DNA from: Chthoniobacter sp.
GTDB lineage: Bacteria > Verrucomicrobiota > Verrucomicrobiia > Chthoniobacterales > Chthoniobacteraceae
Assembly: GCA_025352865.1 (NCBI GenBank)
Contig: JANXSB010000348.1
Span: 1-8,635 of the forward strand
Reading direction: 5' to 3'
Length of the DNA: 8,635 nucleotides
Shown: positions 1-7,741 of the stretch, piece by piece
How positions within the stretch are numbered: the stretch's first letter is position 1
Layout: every line of letters begins with the position of its first letter
Notes under the pieces: model-generated
The model's input: the letters and a program-made list of their open reading frames with translations, nothing else
Told to the model about the DNA's origin: nothing
Database searches by the model: none
Translations under genes and position numbers: made by a program

Positions 1-1
1 C

Positions 2-556
2 ACCGCGCTCGACACGCCGCACGACGCCGCGCCCTACACCTTTACCCTCCCGCACGACACGCTGCCGGTGCGGAAAACTTTCGCCGACTGGCTGCTCTTC
101 CGCGGCATCAAAACCGTGCGCCGCCGCCTTTTCGGCGAGAAGCTCACCGCCGAAATCACACCCGAGGAAAAGGCCAAGCGCCTCACCGAACCCGCGCTCG
201 ACGCTCTGCGCAAACACCTCGACGAAACCCTCGCCACGCGCCTTCCCTCGCTCCCCGGCAAACACGCCGACGCGCTCGCCAGCGGCTACATCGAAAAATT
301 CACCGCCGAGATGCACACCGGTCTTGGCGCGCTCCGCGAGCGGCTCACGGGCGAGCGCGCCGCGAAGCAGACACCGCTCGAGGCGAACGCGAAGATTTTC
401 GCCGCGCTCGCCGCGCTCCACGAGCGCACCACTCAGACCGACGCCGCGCTCGATGACCTCGCCCACCACGCGCCCGCCACAATCGCCGCGAACGCACCCA
501 CGGTGCTCGATGTCACGCCCGCGGAAACTCACGCAGCGCCGATCAGCGCAGCGTGA
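2..556 (+). CDS. C-terminal part of a protein of unknown function (5' end outside window)
   Basis: The reading frame is open from position 2 to a TGA at 554-556, giving 184 visible residues, and has no obvious start, so the gene begins upstream of the window. An internal GTG at 68 is possible but not needed. The visible part opens with a short extended stretch (TPHDAAPYTFTLPHDT), then a basic amphipathic segment (WLLFRGIKTVRRRLFGEKL) that could touch a membrane or nucleic acid. It continues as a long, probably helical region rich in Ala, Leu, Glu and Arg (for example EEKAKRLTEPALDALRKHLD), with an Ala/Pro-rich tail. No transmembrane segment or catalytic motif is visible. I do not recognise the family. 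A helical C-terminal region of a larger enzyme or a dynamin-like GTPase is conceivable, but nothing seen here proves it. It is convergent with the ABC transporter gene, with the palindromic element starting 30 nt after its stop. Confidence 0.75.
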   Translation, partial: TALDTPHDAAPYTFTLPHDTLPVRKTFADWLLFRGIKTVRRRLFGEKLTAEITPEEKAKRLTEPALDALRKHLDETLATRLPSLPGKHADALASGYIEKFTAEMHTGLGALRERLTGERAAKQTPLEANAKIFAALAALHERTTQTDAALDDLAHHAPATIAANAPTVLDVTPAETHAAPISAA

Positions 557-586
557 CAAGGCATCCCAAAGCCGGTTTTCGCGCTG

Positions 587-777
587 CGTCCCAGCGGGAC
601 GCCTGATGGTAGCCGTGGGCTTCAGCCCACGGAACGTCGGCGAGAGCGTGCGCGTCGCGGAGCGACGCTTGCATCCTCCTTCGCGGGCCTTTCAAGTGTC
701 GCTCCGCGACACGGCCTGCCTCCATTTAGAACCATGGGCTGAAGCCCACGGCTACCGTCATTCGTCCCGCTGGGACG
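587..777. repeat. REPIN-like composite palindrome with three hairpins per arm
   Basis: Three short palindromes appear in order A-B-C and then inverted as C'-B'-A', all centred on position 682. A is CGTCCCAGCGGGACG (587-601) and A' its exact reverse complement (763-777). B is 608-632, with hairpin core CCGTGGGCTTCAGCCCACGG (613-632); B' is 732-756 with one change (A at 734). C is GCGTCGCGGAGCGACGC (652-668) and C' is GTGTCGCTCCGCGACAC (696-712). The A-B gap is 6 nt and the B-C gap 19 nt on both sides, yet the 19-nt spacers (633-651 and 713-731) are not mirror-related. Small palindromes in inverted pairs are the hallmark of REP/BIME/REPIN elements, non-autonomous repeats moved by RAYT transposases in other bacteria. 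It lies 30 nt after the stop of the upstream gene and 27 nt from the stop of the convergent ABC gene, so its hairpins could also end transcription from both sides. Multi-copy status is inferred. Confidence 0.85.
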
Positions 778-804
778 ACTTCTTTCACAGTCTCTAACCC
801 GCCG

Positions 805-2601
805 TCACCCGGGCGCGAACTGCAACTCCGCCAGACGCCGGTACGTGCCGCTCGGCGCGGCCATGAGTTCGGCGTGCGTGCCGGTCTCGGTGATGACACC
901 GTTTTCCAAAACGCAGATGCGGTCGCACTGCCGCACCGTCGCCAGTCGGTGCGCGATGATGAGCGCGGTGCGCCCGGCGAGCAGCGTCGCGAGCGCGGCC
1001 TGGATGAGTGCCTCGCTCTCGCTGTCGAGCGAGCTGGTCGCCTCGTCCAAAATCAAAACCGCCGGATCGCGCAGCAGCGCCCGCGCGATGGCGAGGCGCT
1101 GGCGCTGGCCGCCGCTCAGCTTCACGCCGCGCTCGCCCACGAGCGTGTCGTAGCCCTCGGGAAAGCGGGCGATGAACTCATGGCAATGCGCCCGCTCGGC
1201 GGCGGCGCGGATGTCCGCCTCGCTCGCGCCGGGCCGGCCATAGGCGATGTTTTCGCGGATGCTGCCGCCGAAGAGCATCACCTCCTGCGGGACGATCGCC
1301 ATGTTCCCGCGCACGACATCGAGCGGCAGGTCGCGCGCATTTTTTCCGTCGAGCAAAAGCGCGCCTGTGTCCGGTTCGTAGAAGCGCAGGAGCAGCGCAA
1401 CGACCGTCGATTTTCCCGCACCGCTCGGCCCGATGAGCGCAATCTTTTCCCCCGGCGCGGCGCGCAGTGAAAAGCCGCGCAGCACCGGCAGATCCGGGCG
1501 TGAAGGATAGCGGAAACTGACATCCGCAAAATCCACCGCCCCGCGCAAACGCTGTGCTGGAGCGGCTTCCGCGCTCGTCGTTGCGAGCGGCTCGGGTTTC
1601 TCCGCGAGCAGCTCCAGCACACGCTCATTCGCGCCGAGCGTGCGCTGAAGCTGGCTGAAAACCTCCGCAAACGACGACACCGCGCCGCCGACAAACAGCG
1701 TATAGAGCGTGAAGCGCGTGAGCTGCCCGTGCGTGAGCTGGCCCGCCTGCATGAGCCGCGCGCCGTACCACAGTACGAGAATGATCGAGCCGAAAATTCC
1801 GAGGATGATGAACGCGACCAGCCCCGCGCGCCGCCGCGCGCTGCTCAGAATCGTTTCCAGATACGCCTCCACACCCGCGCCGTAGCGCCGCGCCTCGTAG
1901 GTTTCATTGGCAAACGCTTTCACGTTGGCGATGCCTTGCAGCGTCTCCTCCACGATCGTCGCGCTCTCCGCCAGTCGGTCCTGCGCGGCGCGCGAAACCC
2001 GCCGCACTTTTCTCCCGACAAACACCGCCACCAGCAGCAGCACCGGAAACGTGGAGACCATCACGAGCGAGAGCCGCGGCGAGGTCGCCATGATCGCGAT
2101 GACTCCGCCGAGCAGCATGACCGTCTGCCGCAGCGCCTGGGGAATCGTGCCCGTGAGCGTGTCGCAGACAAGCGCGAGATCGCTCGACAGCCGGCTCGTC
2201 AGCTCGCCCACGCGATGCTCGCCAAAGAATTTCATCGGCAGCCCGATGAGCGTTTCGTAAAGCCGCCGCCGCAGCCGGGCGACAGCGTTTTCGCCGACGA
2301 AGTTGAACGCGTACGAGTAGAAAAAAGTCAGCACCGCCTGGATCGCGAGCGTGCCGACGAGGAGCAGCGCCACGGTATTGATGTCCGGCTTCCACCCGTC
2401 CGGCGGCGGCGCGACGGAGGGCACCGCGGCATCCACGAGATGTCCCACGAGCAGCGGAAACATCAGGCCGAAAATCATCGAGACCGTGAGCGCCGCGAGG
2501 GCCAGGGCAAAGCGTCCGCGCCACGGCCGCACATACGCGAGCAGCCCGCCGATTTCGCCCAGATGCAGCCCGCGCCGGGCTTTTGCGGTTTCGTCGGGCA
2601 T
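805..2601 (-). CDS. MsbA-type ABC exporter, fused permease/ATPase half-transporter
   Basis: This is a complete type IV ABC exporter half-transporter of 598 aa (ATG at 2601), the usual length for MsbA/BmrA/ABCB-like proteins; it should work as a dimer in the inner membrane. About six membrane helices fill roughly residues 30-315. A coupling-region motif (FFGEHRVGELTSRLSSD) lies near residues 125-140, and a longer first external loop has PPPDGW. The ATPase domain is intact: A-loop Tyr in FRYPSRP (about 365), Walker A GPSGAGKST (391-399), Q-loop VPQE (Gln 439), signature LSGGQ (495-499), Walker B LILDE (516-520), D-loop SSLD and H-loop His in IIAHRLAT (551). A TTG at 2616 would add five residues and overlap the yihY stop; I prefer the ATG, which leaves a 4-nt gap and implies co-transcription or coupling. 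The substrate cannot be read from sequence; lipid or lipid A-like flipping (MsbA), a peptide or a drug are all possible. Confidence 0.93.
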   Translation of the reverse strand: MPDETAKARRGLHLGEIGGLLAYVRPWRGRFALALAALTVSMIFGLMFPLLVGHLVDAAVPSVAPPPDGWKPDINTVALLLVGTLAIQAVLTFFYSYAFNFVGENAVARLRRRLYETLIGLPMKFFGEHRVGELTSRLSSDLALVCDTLTGTIPQALRQTVMLLGGVIAIMATSPRLSLVMVSTFPVLLLVAVFVGRKVRRVSRAAQDRLAESATIVEETLQGIANVKAFANETYEARRYGAGVEAYLETILSSARRRAGLVAFIILGIFGSIILVLWYGARLMQAGQLTHGQLTRFTLYTLFVGGAVSSFAEVFSQLQRTLGANERVLELLAEKPEPLATTSAEAAPAQRLRGAVDFADVSFRYPSRPDLPVLRGFSLRAAPGEKIALIGPSGAGKSTVVALLLRFYEPDTGALLLDGKNARDLPLDVVRGNMAIVPQEVMLFGGSIRENIAYGRPGASEADIRAAAERAHCHEFIARFPEGYDTLVGERGVKLSGGQRQRLAIARALLRDPAVLILDEATSSLDSESEALIQAALATLLAGRTALIIAHRLATVRQCDRICVLENGVITETGTHAELMAAPSGTYRRLAELQFAPG

Positions 2602-2605
2602 CGGG

Positions 2606-3523
2606 CTATCTGGCAAAACTCGACTCCGACTGGTCGGCGAGGCTCATGTCGATCTCGTAGCGCGCGGCGCAGAGGCACCCGCCGAGGAGGATGATCGAGC
2701 CCGAGAGATAGATCCACAGGAGCAGCGCGACCACGCTGCCGAAGGCTCCGTAAAGCGCGTTGAAATTGCCGATGTGGCGCGCATAAAAAACGAACAGGCG
2801 CTGGAGCAGTTCGAGCGAGATCGTGACGAAAAGAGCCGCGCGCCAGACCTCGCTGAAAAGCGTCCGGCGGCGCGGGGCGAATTTGAAAAACATGCTCATG
2901 CCATAAAAGAGCACGAGCAGCGGGACGGCCAGCTTGGCAAACTCGAAGACGTACCACAGGAACCCGAAATCGAGCCCGACCGGCCGCGAAAGTTTTAAGT
3001 AAAAGTTTTCGATCTCATCGAGGATGGGCGGGACGAGGATGCCGAGTCCCAGCGCGCTGCACAGGATGGCGAGCATGAAGCAGTTTTTGATCGGCAGCCG
3101 CCACCACGAGTACTCCTTCGTGCCCCACGCGCGATTGATGCCGTGGACGAGCCCCTGGAAAAAGCGCAACGCGCTCCAAGCGAGCACCACAAAGGCGATG
3201 GTGCCAGTGCTGCGCCGCGATTTGACCACACCGTTGACGGTCTGGAGCACGGCTTCCGGGCCGTCTACGGCCGGGGGTAGGTAGTTTTGCACATAGTCCA
3301 GAACCTTGGTCACGGCGGTTTCCTGATCGTGGAGAAAATTCGCGCCGATGGTGATGAGCAGCAGGAGCAGCGGGAAGACCGCGAAAAAAGCGTAGTAGGC
3401 GAACGATGCCGCGCGCTGCTCGCAATCGGTTTCGTTGAACTTCAGCAGCGCCCGCCAGATGATCGCGCCGGAGCGCCGCAGCGCGAGGCGGGCGCGGTGG
3501 GCGAAGCGGTCGAGAGCGGACAT
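2606..3523 (-). CDS. YihY/BrkB-family (UPF0761-type) inner-membrane protein
   Basis: A 305-aa integral membrane protein of normal family length. After a basic, cytoplasmic N-terminus there are about six hydrophobic segments, near residues 40-62, 107-125, 147-168, 190-212, 226-247 and 258-284. Family hallmarks are visible: the first segment AASFAYYAFFAVFPLLLLLI (38-57), the central WSALRFFQGLVHGINRAWG (116-134), and the C-terminal signature NALYGAFGSVVALLLWIYLS (255-274) followed by a glycine-rich helix. YihY/BrkB proteins were once labelled ribonuclease BN or virulence factor, labels not supported for the family as a whole; the biochemical role is unsettled, with envelope or lipid-related roles suspected. 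The ATG at 3523 gives the conserved N-terminus; no good ribosome binding site precedes it. Its TAG stop (2608-2606) is 4 nt before the ABC exporter ATG, so the two probably form an operon. It diverges from tamB across 77 bp. Confidence 0.92.
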   Translation of the reverse strand: MSALDRFAHRARLALRRSGAIIWRALLKFNETDCEQRAASFAYYAFFAVFPLLLLLITIGANFLHDQETAVTKVLDYVQNYLPPAVDGPEAVLQTVNGVVKSRRSTGTIAFVVLAWSALRFFQGLVHGINRAWGTKEYSWWRLPIKNCFMLAILCSALGLGILVPPILDEIENFYLKLSRPVGLDFGFLWYVFEFAKLAVPLLVLFYGMSMFFKFAPRRRTLFSEVWRAALFVTISLELLQRLFVFYARHIGNFNALYGAFGSVVALLLWIYLSGSIILLGGCLCAARYEIDMSLADQSESSFAR

Positions 3524-3600
3524 CGCGCGGAGATTAGCGGGGAAGATTCCGCGCAGGCAACCTTGCGCCGCCTTGCATGCGATGGAGTGGCCGCTAGCCT
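3524..3600. promoter_or_regulatory. Divergent control region between yihY-like and tamB-like genes
   Basis: This 77-bp gap must hold the start signals for both divergent transcription units unless promoters lie inside the genes. A 7-bp inverted repeat, GCGCGGA (3525-3531) and TCCGCGC (3548-3554), flanks the small palindrome GGAAGATTCC (3541-3550) and could be an operator. On the minus strand a weak sigma70-like pair can be drawn for yihY: TTGCCT (3560-3555) and TAATCT (3536-3531), 18 nt apart. It matches consensus poorly and sits almost on the start codon. For tamB there is only a GGAG at 3584-3587, 13 nt before the ATG, which is long for a Shine-Dalgarno spacing. No convincing tamB promoter is visible. 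Confidence 0.45.
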
Positions 3601-6600
3601 ATGCCGCCGATGCCGGAGCCCACGACTGCCCAAGCGAAAACGCCAGCAAAGCCGAAGCGCGGCTGGTTCCGTCGCGCCGTCCGCTGGGGGCTGGTGCTGG
3701 CCCTGATCGCCGCCGTCTTTCACCGCCCGCTTTTTCACCACGGCGTCCGCTTCGCCGCGCGCATGCTCGCGCCGCGGCTGCTCCATTTGAAAGTCGATCT
3801 GCATCTCTCCGGCAGCGTCTTCACGAATCTCACCGCCGAGGGCATTCATGCGGAACCCGCCGGCGATTTTCCCAACCCCGTCCACAAACTCGACATCGCC
3901 CGCATCCGGCTTGATTACAGCCTCCGGCGGCTGGTGAAGTACGGCATCGGCGAATTCCTCGGCAGCTACGAGATCACCGATGCCGACCTGCAAATCGACG
4001 CGCTGCCCGCAAAAAAGAAGACGGAGCAGAGTGCGGAGGTGCGCCACGAAAGGCAGAGCATCGCCGCGCTGCTCAACGACATCCTCGGCCAGCCCGCGCT
4101 CTACTCCGACCGGGTGAAGATCGACAACTTCAACCTGACCGTGCGCGCGGAGAAGAATGTGACGGAGATTCGCCGCTTCGACCTGCTGCTCGATCCGCAG
4201 CAGCCCGGCCATCTGCGCATCGCGCGGCTGCAGATTCCCGGCGTGCCGCTGTGGGAAAACCTTGATGCGGAGACGAGCTACGAGGCGCGGAATTTTTACA
4301 TCCTCCATCTCCAACTCGCACCGGAACTCAGTCTTGAGGAAGTGAATTTCGACGCATCGCAGCGCTCGAAAAACAAAGGCAGCATCCATCTCGATGCCCG
4401 CATTTTCGGCGGCACCGCCACGCTCACCCTGGCTGGCACCCAGCTCAAAAAAAAGGGCGAGAACCTGCTGAAGGGCTACGACACCACGCTGACCGTGGAC
4501 GCCGCCGGCGTATCCATCGACCGCGCGCTCGCCTACTTCAATGTGCCGAAGCTGCCCGTGGAACTGGGCACGCTCGCGAAGCTCGGTCTGCGCTTCACCG
4601 GCGAGCCGGAGAAGCCGCAAACGTGGGATGGAAACGTGGACGTCCGCCTGGAGGCTGTGGTTTTCGACAGGACGAAGCTCGACGTGGCGGAAATCACCGC
4701 CGCTTTCAAAAATGGCCGCGCCGAAGTCAGCGCCGTGAACGTGGGCGCGGGGAAAAACACCGTCGCGCTGACCGCGGAAATCGCGCTCCCCGCATCGGTG
4801 AACGATTTCCCAAAATGCACCGCGAGCGCCGCGCTCAAGCTCGACGCGCCCGACCTCCCCGCGCTCACAGCGATGCTCCCCGAGCCGCTCACCGGCAGCA
4901 TCTCCGGCGGCGGGGCTATCGCGCTGCGCGATGGCAAAGCCAACGCCGACCTCGCGCTCGAAGCGGCGAAACTCGCCGTTGGAAAATTTTCCGTCGGCGC
5001 GGGAAAGCTGTCGCTCAAAGCGGCGAAGCGCATCGACACGCCGGGGCTCGCGCCGTTCGCGGAAATGGACAGCGAGGTGTCCGCCGACTTCACCGACCTG
5101 CGCGTGGACACCTTCGCCGTCGATGCCCTGAAGCTGCACGCCACCAATCACAACGACCTCGTCACACTCCATGCGCTCGATGTGCGCCGCGCGGAAAACG
5201 CCGTGACCGCGCAGGGCACCTGGCGCGTGCCGCGCGATTTCAAGGACGCGGCGACCGCGCCGGTCGATGCGCAGTTTGCGATCAAGGTGCCGCAGCTCGC
5301 CGACTTCGGCATCGCCGCAAACGGGCAAACGCTGGCCGGTCACATCGACGCCAGCGGCTCGCTAAAGCTGGTGGACAAAGCCCTCGCGGGCGGCGTGACG
5401 CTTGACGGCGGCGATTTTCAGCTCGGCGATTTTAAGGCACCCAGCCTCGCGGCGAAAGTCGTCGTCGCGGACAACGTAGCGACGGTCGAACAATTCGCGC
5501 TCAAACTGACCGGCACCGACCAAATCACCGTGAGCGGTAAAGCCGGCGTGCAAGCACCTTTCCCATACGAGGCCGCGACCGTCCTCGACATCAAAAAGCT
5601 CGCCGTGCTCCAACCGCTGCTCGCGGTCTTCGACGTTAAGCAAACGGTCGCCGGCTCGCTGCACATCGAGTGGAGCGGCAAGGGCGAGGACGTGAAAAAG
5701 GATGCGCCGCTGGAGCAGTCCGGCACGCTCGCCATCGCCGTGGAAAAGGCGCGCTTCGACAAGACCGACCTCAGCGAGTTCAAGCTCGCCGGCCTTTACG
5801 GGCCGGGCTTTGCGCAGTCCACCGAGCTGCACATCGCCAGCGGGCCGACGGATTTCACCGGCGTGCTCGAGATGAAGGAAAGCAAACTGCGCCTGCGCGA
5901 CATCAACCTCGTGCAATCCAAACTCACGGTGCTCACCGGCTACCTCATCCTGCCCATCGACCTCGATCATCCGCAGGCGCTCATTCCGCTCGACGGCCGT
6001 ATCGCCGCGAATCTCAACGCCACGAAACTCGACGTGGAAAAGCTCCTCACCAGCTTCGGCCAGACCTCGCCGATTAGCGGAAATTTCACCGCCAACATCG
6101 TCGCCGGCGGCACGCTGCTCGAACCGCTCGGTCATCTCAAGGTCGCCGCACGCGCGCTCAAATCGCCGAAGGTCGCCGCGCTCGATCCCGCCGACCTCGA
6201 TCTCGATCTGCACTATTCCAACAAGGAACTCACCCTCGCCGCCGTCGTGAAGCAGCCGCAGATGCAGCCGCTCACGATCAAAGGCCATGTCCCGCTCGAC
6301 CTCGACGCCACGATCAAAACCAAGACGCTCGACCCCACGCTTCCGCTCGATGTGACCGTGCAACTCCCGGCCTCCTCGCTCGCCGTCGTGCCGAAACTCG
6401 CGCCGTCCGTCCGCCGCATCGAAGGCACCGCCGCGATTGATGTCCGTGTCGCCGGCAGCGTGGAGAAGCCCGCCCTGAGCGGCTCCGCGGCCGTCGAGCT
6501 GAAAGGCGCGCGCATGGCCGACGAGGGCATTCCCGCGCTCGGCGTCTTCCACGCGAAGCTCGGCTTTGCGAACGACACGCTGACCTTCAGCACCTTCGAC

Positions 6601-7602
6601 GGCGAACTCGGCGGCGGCACTTTCAAACTCGGCGGCACCATCAAACTGCCGAAGCTCACCGAGCCCGTCTTTGATCTGCACCTGCTCGCGAAAGAAGTCC
6701 TGCTCAAGCGCGACGACTCGATCACCATTCGCGCCGACAGCGACGTGAAGGTCGCCGGGCCGCTCAAAGCCGGAGCCGTGAGCGGCACGCTCTTTCTCAC
6801 GCAGAGCCGGTTTTTCAAAGAGATCGACATCCTGCCCATCGCCCTGCCGGGAAAGAAGGCGAAGCCCGCGCCGCGCGCCGTGGCGAACCGCGACACGACC
6901 GTTTCCTTCCCCGCGGTGGCCGATTGGAAATTCGACCTCGCGATCAAAACGCGCCCGAACGATTCCTTCCTCATCCGCGGCAACCTCGCGAACGGCGCGG
7001 CGGCCATCGACCTCAAGCTCGCGGGCACCGGACTCGAGCCGTATCTCGAAGGCAGCATCCGCATCGAATCCTTCAAGGCCAGCCTGCCCTTCAGCACGCT
7101 CAGCATTGCGCGCGGTTTTGTGTATTTCAAAAAGGACGAACCCTTTCAGCCCTCGCTCGATCTCCAGGCCGATTCGCAGGTGCGCGACTACCTCGTCCAC
7201 GCCTACATCTACGGTCGCGCCGCAGAGCCGCAGATTCAGCTCAGCAGCGAGCCTCCCCTGCCCTACGCCGACATCGTCTCGCTGCTCGCCACCGGCACCA
7301 CCGCCGACGAACTCGGCAGCAGCGCCGGCGTACTCGCCAGCCGCGCGGCCATGCTCGCCGTGCAGCAGCTCTATCGGAAAGTTTTTCATCGCGCCGCCGC
7401 CGCGCCGCCCGACGAGAAAAAACCGGACGCCGGAAATTTCGCCGACCGATTTCAAATCCAGCTCGGTGCGCTCGACAACCGCACCGGCGGGCAGGAGGTC
7501 AACACGCGCTTTCGCATGACCGACAATCTTTACTTCCTCGGCGATGTCGGCGTCGGCGGGCGCTTCACCGGCAGCCTGAAATATCTCATCCGTTTCCGCT
7601 GA
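3601..7602 (+). CDS. tamB: TamB-like translocation and assembly module protein (AsmA-like/DUF490)
   Basis: A complete 1333-aa protein, slightly longer than E. coli TamB (about 1260 aa). TamB is anchored in the inner membrane and spans the periplasm as a long hydrophobic beta groove. It works with an Omp85 partner (TamA) in outer-membrane protein assembly, and TamB-like proteins act in phospholipid transport to the outer membrane. Visible here: a basic N-terminus and one short membrane anchor (about 27-41, WGLVLALIAAVF), then about 1100 residues of repetitive short beta strands with many GxxxL, LDL and TLAG-like turns and almost no cysteine. The C-terminal TamB domain follows, with hallmark stretches LPFSTLSIARGFVYF (1162-1176), a YGRAAEPQIQLSSEPPLP block and PYADIVSLLATG (1221-1232). 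The protein ends in an amphipathic strand, FTGSLKYLIRFR. An in-frame TAG at 3595-3597 fixes the start at 3601, or at the ATG at 3610. It is followed closely by an Omp85-family gene, which supports the call. Confidence 0.93.
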   Translation: MPPMPEPTTAQAKTPAKPKRGWFRRAVRWGLVLALIAAVFHRPLFHHGVRFAARMLAPRLLHLKVDLHLSGSVFTNLTAEGIHAEPAGDFPNPVHKLDIARIRLDYSLRRLVKYGIGEFLGSYEITDADLQIDALPAKKKTEQSAEVRHERQSIAALLNDILGQPALYSDRVKIDNFNLTVRAEKNVTEIRRFDLLLDPQQPGHLRIARLQIPGVPLWENLDAETSYEARNFYILHLQLAPELSLEEVNFDASQRSKNKGSIHLDARIFGGTATLTLAGTQLKKKGENLLKGYDTTLTVDAAGVSIDRALAYFNVPKLPVELGTLAKLGLRFTGEPEKPQTWDGNVDVRLEAVVFDRTKLDVAEITAAFKNGRAEVSAVNVGAGKNTVALTAEIALPASVNDFPKCTASAALKLDAPDLPALTAMLPEPLTGSISGGGAIALRDGKANADLALEAAKLAVGKFSVGAGKLSLKAAKRIDTPGLAPFAEMDSEVSADFTDLRVDTFAVDALKLHATNHNDLVTLHALDVRRAENAVTAQGTWRVPRDFKDAATAPVDAQFAIKVPQLADFGIAANGQTLAGHIDASGSLKLVDKALAGGVTLDGGDFQLGDFKAPSLAAKVVVADNVATVEQFALKLTGTDQITVSGKAGVQAPFPYEAATVLDIKKLAVLQPLLAVFDVKQTVAGSLHIEWSGKGEDVKKDAPLEQSGTLAIAVEKARFDKTDLSEFKLAGLYGPGFAQSTELHIASGPTDFTGVLEMKESKLRLRDINLVQSKLTVLTGYLILPIDLDHPQALIPLDGRIAANLNATKLDVEKLLTSFGQTSPISGNFTANIVAGGTLLEPLGHLKVAARALKSPKVAALDPADLDLDLHYSNKELTLAAVVKQPQMQPLTIKGHVPLDLDATIKTKTLDPTLPLDVTVQLPASSLAVVPKLAPSVRRIEGTAAIDVRVAGSVEKPALSGSAAVELKGARMADEGIPALGVFHAKLGFANDTLTFSTFDGELGGGTFKLGGTIKLPKLTEPVFDLHLLAKEVLLKRDDSITIRADSDVKVAGPLKAGAVSGTLFLTQSRFFKEIDILPIALPGKKAKPAPRAVANRDTTVSFPAVADWKFDLAIKTRPNDSFLIRGNLANGAAAIDLKLAGTGLEPYLEGSIRIESFKASLPFSTLSIARGFVYFKKDEPFQPSLDLQADSQVRDYLVHAYIYGRAAEPQIQLSSEPPLPYADIVSLLATGTTADELGSSAGVLASRAAMLAVQQLYRKVFHRAAAAPPDEKKPDAGNFADRFQIQLGALDNRTGGQEVNTRFRMTDNLYFLGDVGVGGRFTGSLKYLIRFR

Positions 7603-7615
7603 TGCGCGCTTGGAA

Positions 7616-7741
7616 AAAACGCAGAGACGCAGAGACGCAGAGGGCGCAGAAGCCAGCCCGGGCGTTCCCGCCGAATGGTTCGCAAAGCGCGAAACTTCTG
7701 TTCCCCTCCGCGTCCTTTGCGTCTCTGCGTCTCTGCGTTTT
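7616..7741. repeat. Long inverted repeat of CGCAGAGA 8-mers forming a ~32-bp stem
   Basis: The left arm reads AAAA followed by 8-mers CGCAGAGA, CGCAGAGA, CGCAGAGG (7620-7643). The right arm (7714-7741) reads CCTTTGCG, TCTCTGCG, TCTCTGCG, TTTT, its reverse complement with one difference. In the plus-strand RNA that difference is a G-U pair (7640 with 7717), and pairing continues inward to 7647/7710 with a second G-U (7644 with 7713). This makes about 32 continuous pairs around a loop of about 62 nt; a few further pairs follow inside (7649-7650 with 7707-7708, 7652 with 7705). It is a tandem 8-mer motif turned into a hairpin, unlike the codon style on either side. I recall similar GCAGAGACGCAGAG motifs dispersed between genes in Verrucomicrobiota and other GC-rich bacteria, but could not check. 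It fills the tamB-Omp85 gap and its right edge runs into the proposed TTG start. It could act as an attenuator, a translation block or an mRNA-stabilising hairpin. Confidence 0.85.

Noticed and set aside
543..725. Minus-strand 60-codon open frame, and a plus-strand frame 324-797, across the palindromic element
   Set aside because: They translate the repeat itself (peptides such as AEAHGYHQASRWD from the B and A hairpins). Repeats of this kind often yield spurious small proteins; 324-556 also overlaps the real gene in another frame.
2609..2616. TTG at 2616 as the start of the ABC exporter
   Set aside because: It gives only five extra residues and an 11-nt overlap with yihY; the ATG at 2601 is a stronger codon, leaves a 4-nt gap and loses no conserved residue. 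It cannot be fully excluded.
1729..2694. Plus-strand open frames 1729-2694 and 2351-2998
   Set aside because: They are antisense to the ABC exporter and YihY genes, and the translations are charged low-complexity shadows (RDRERREGQGK-like).
3442..5343. Minus-strand 633-codon open frame
   Set aside because: It lies opposite the N-terminal half of tamB and overlaps the start of yihY. Its low-complexity Arg/Glu/Val/His-rich translation has no recognisable motif, whereas the plus frame has a membrane anchor and TamB-like strands.
7616..7741. Possible CRISPR array or tandem repeat array
   Set aside because: Units are 8 bp with no spacers and the two blocks are inverted; this is a hairpin-type repeat, not CRISPR.
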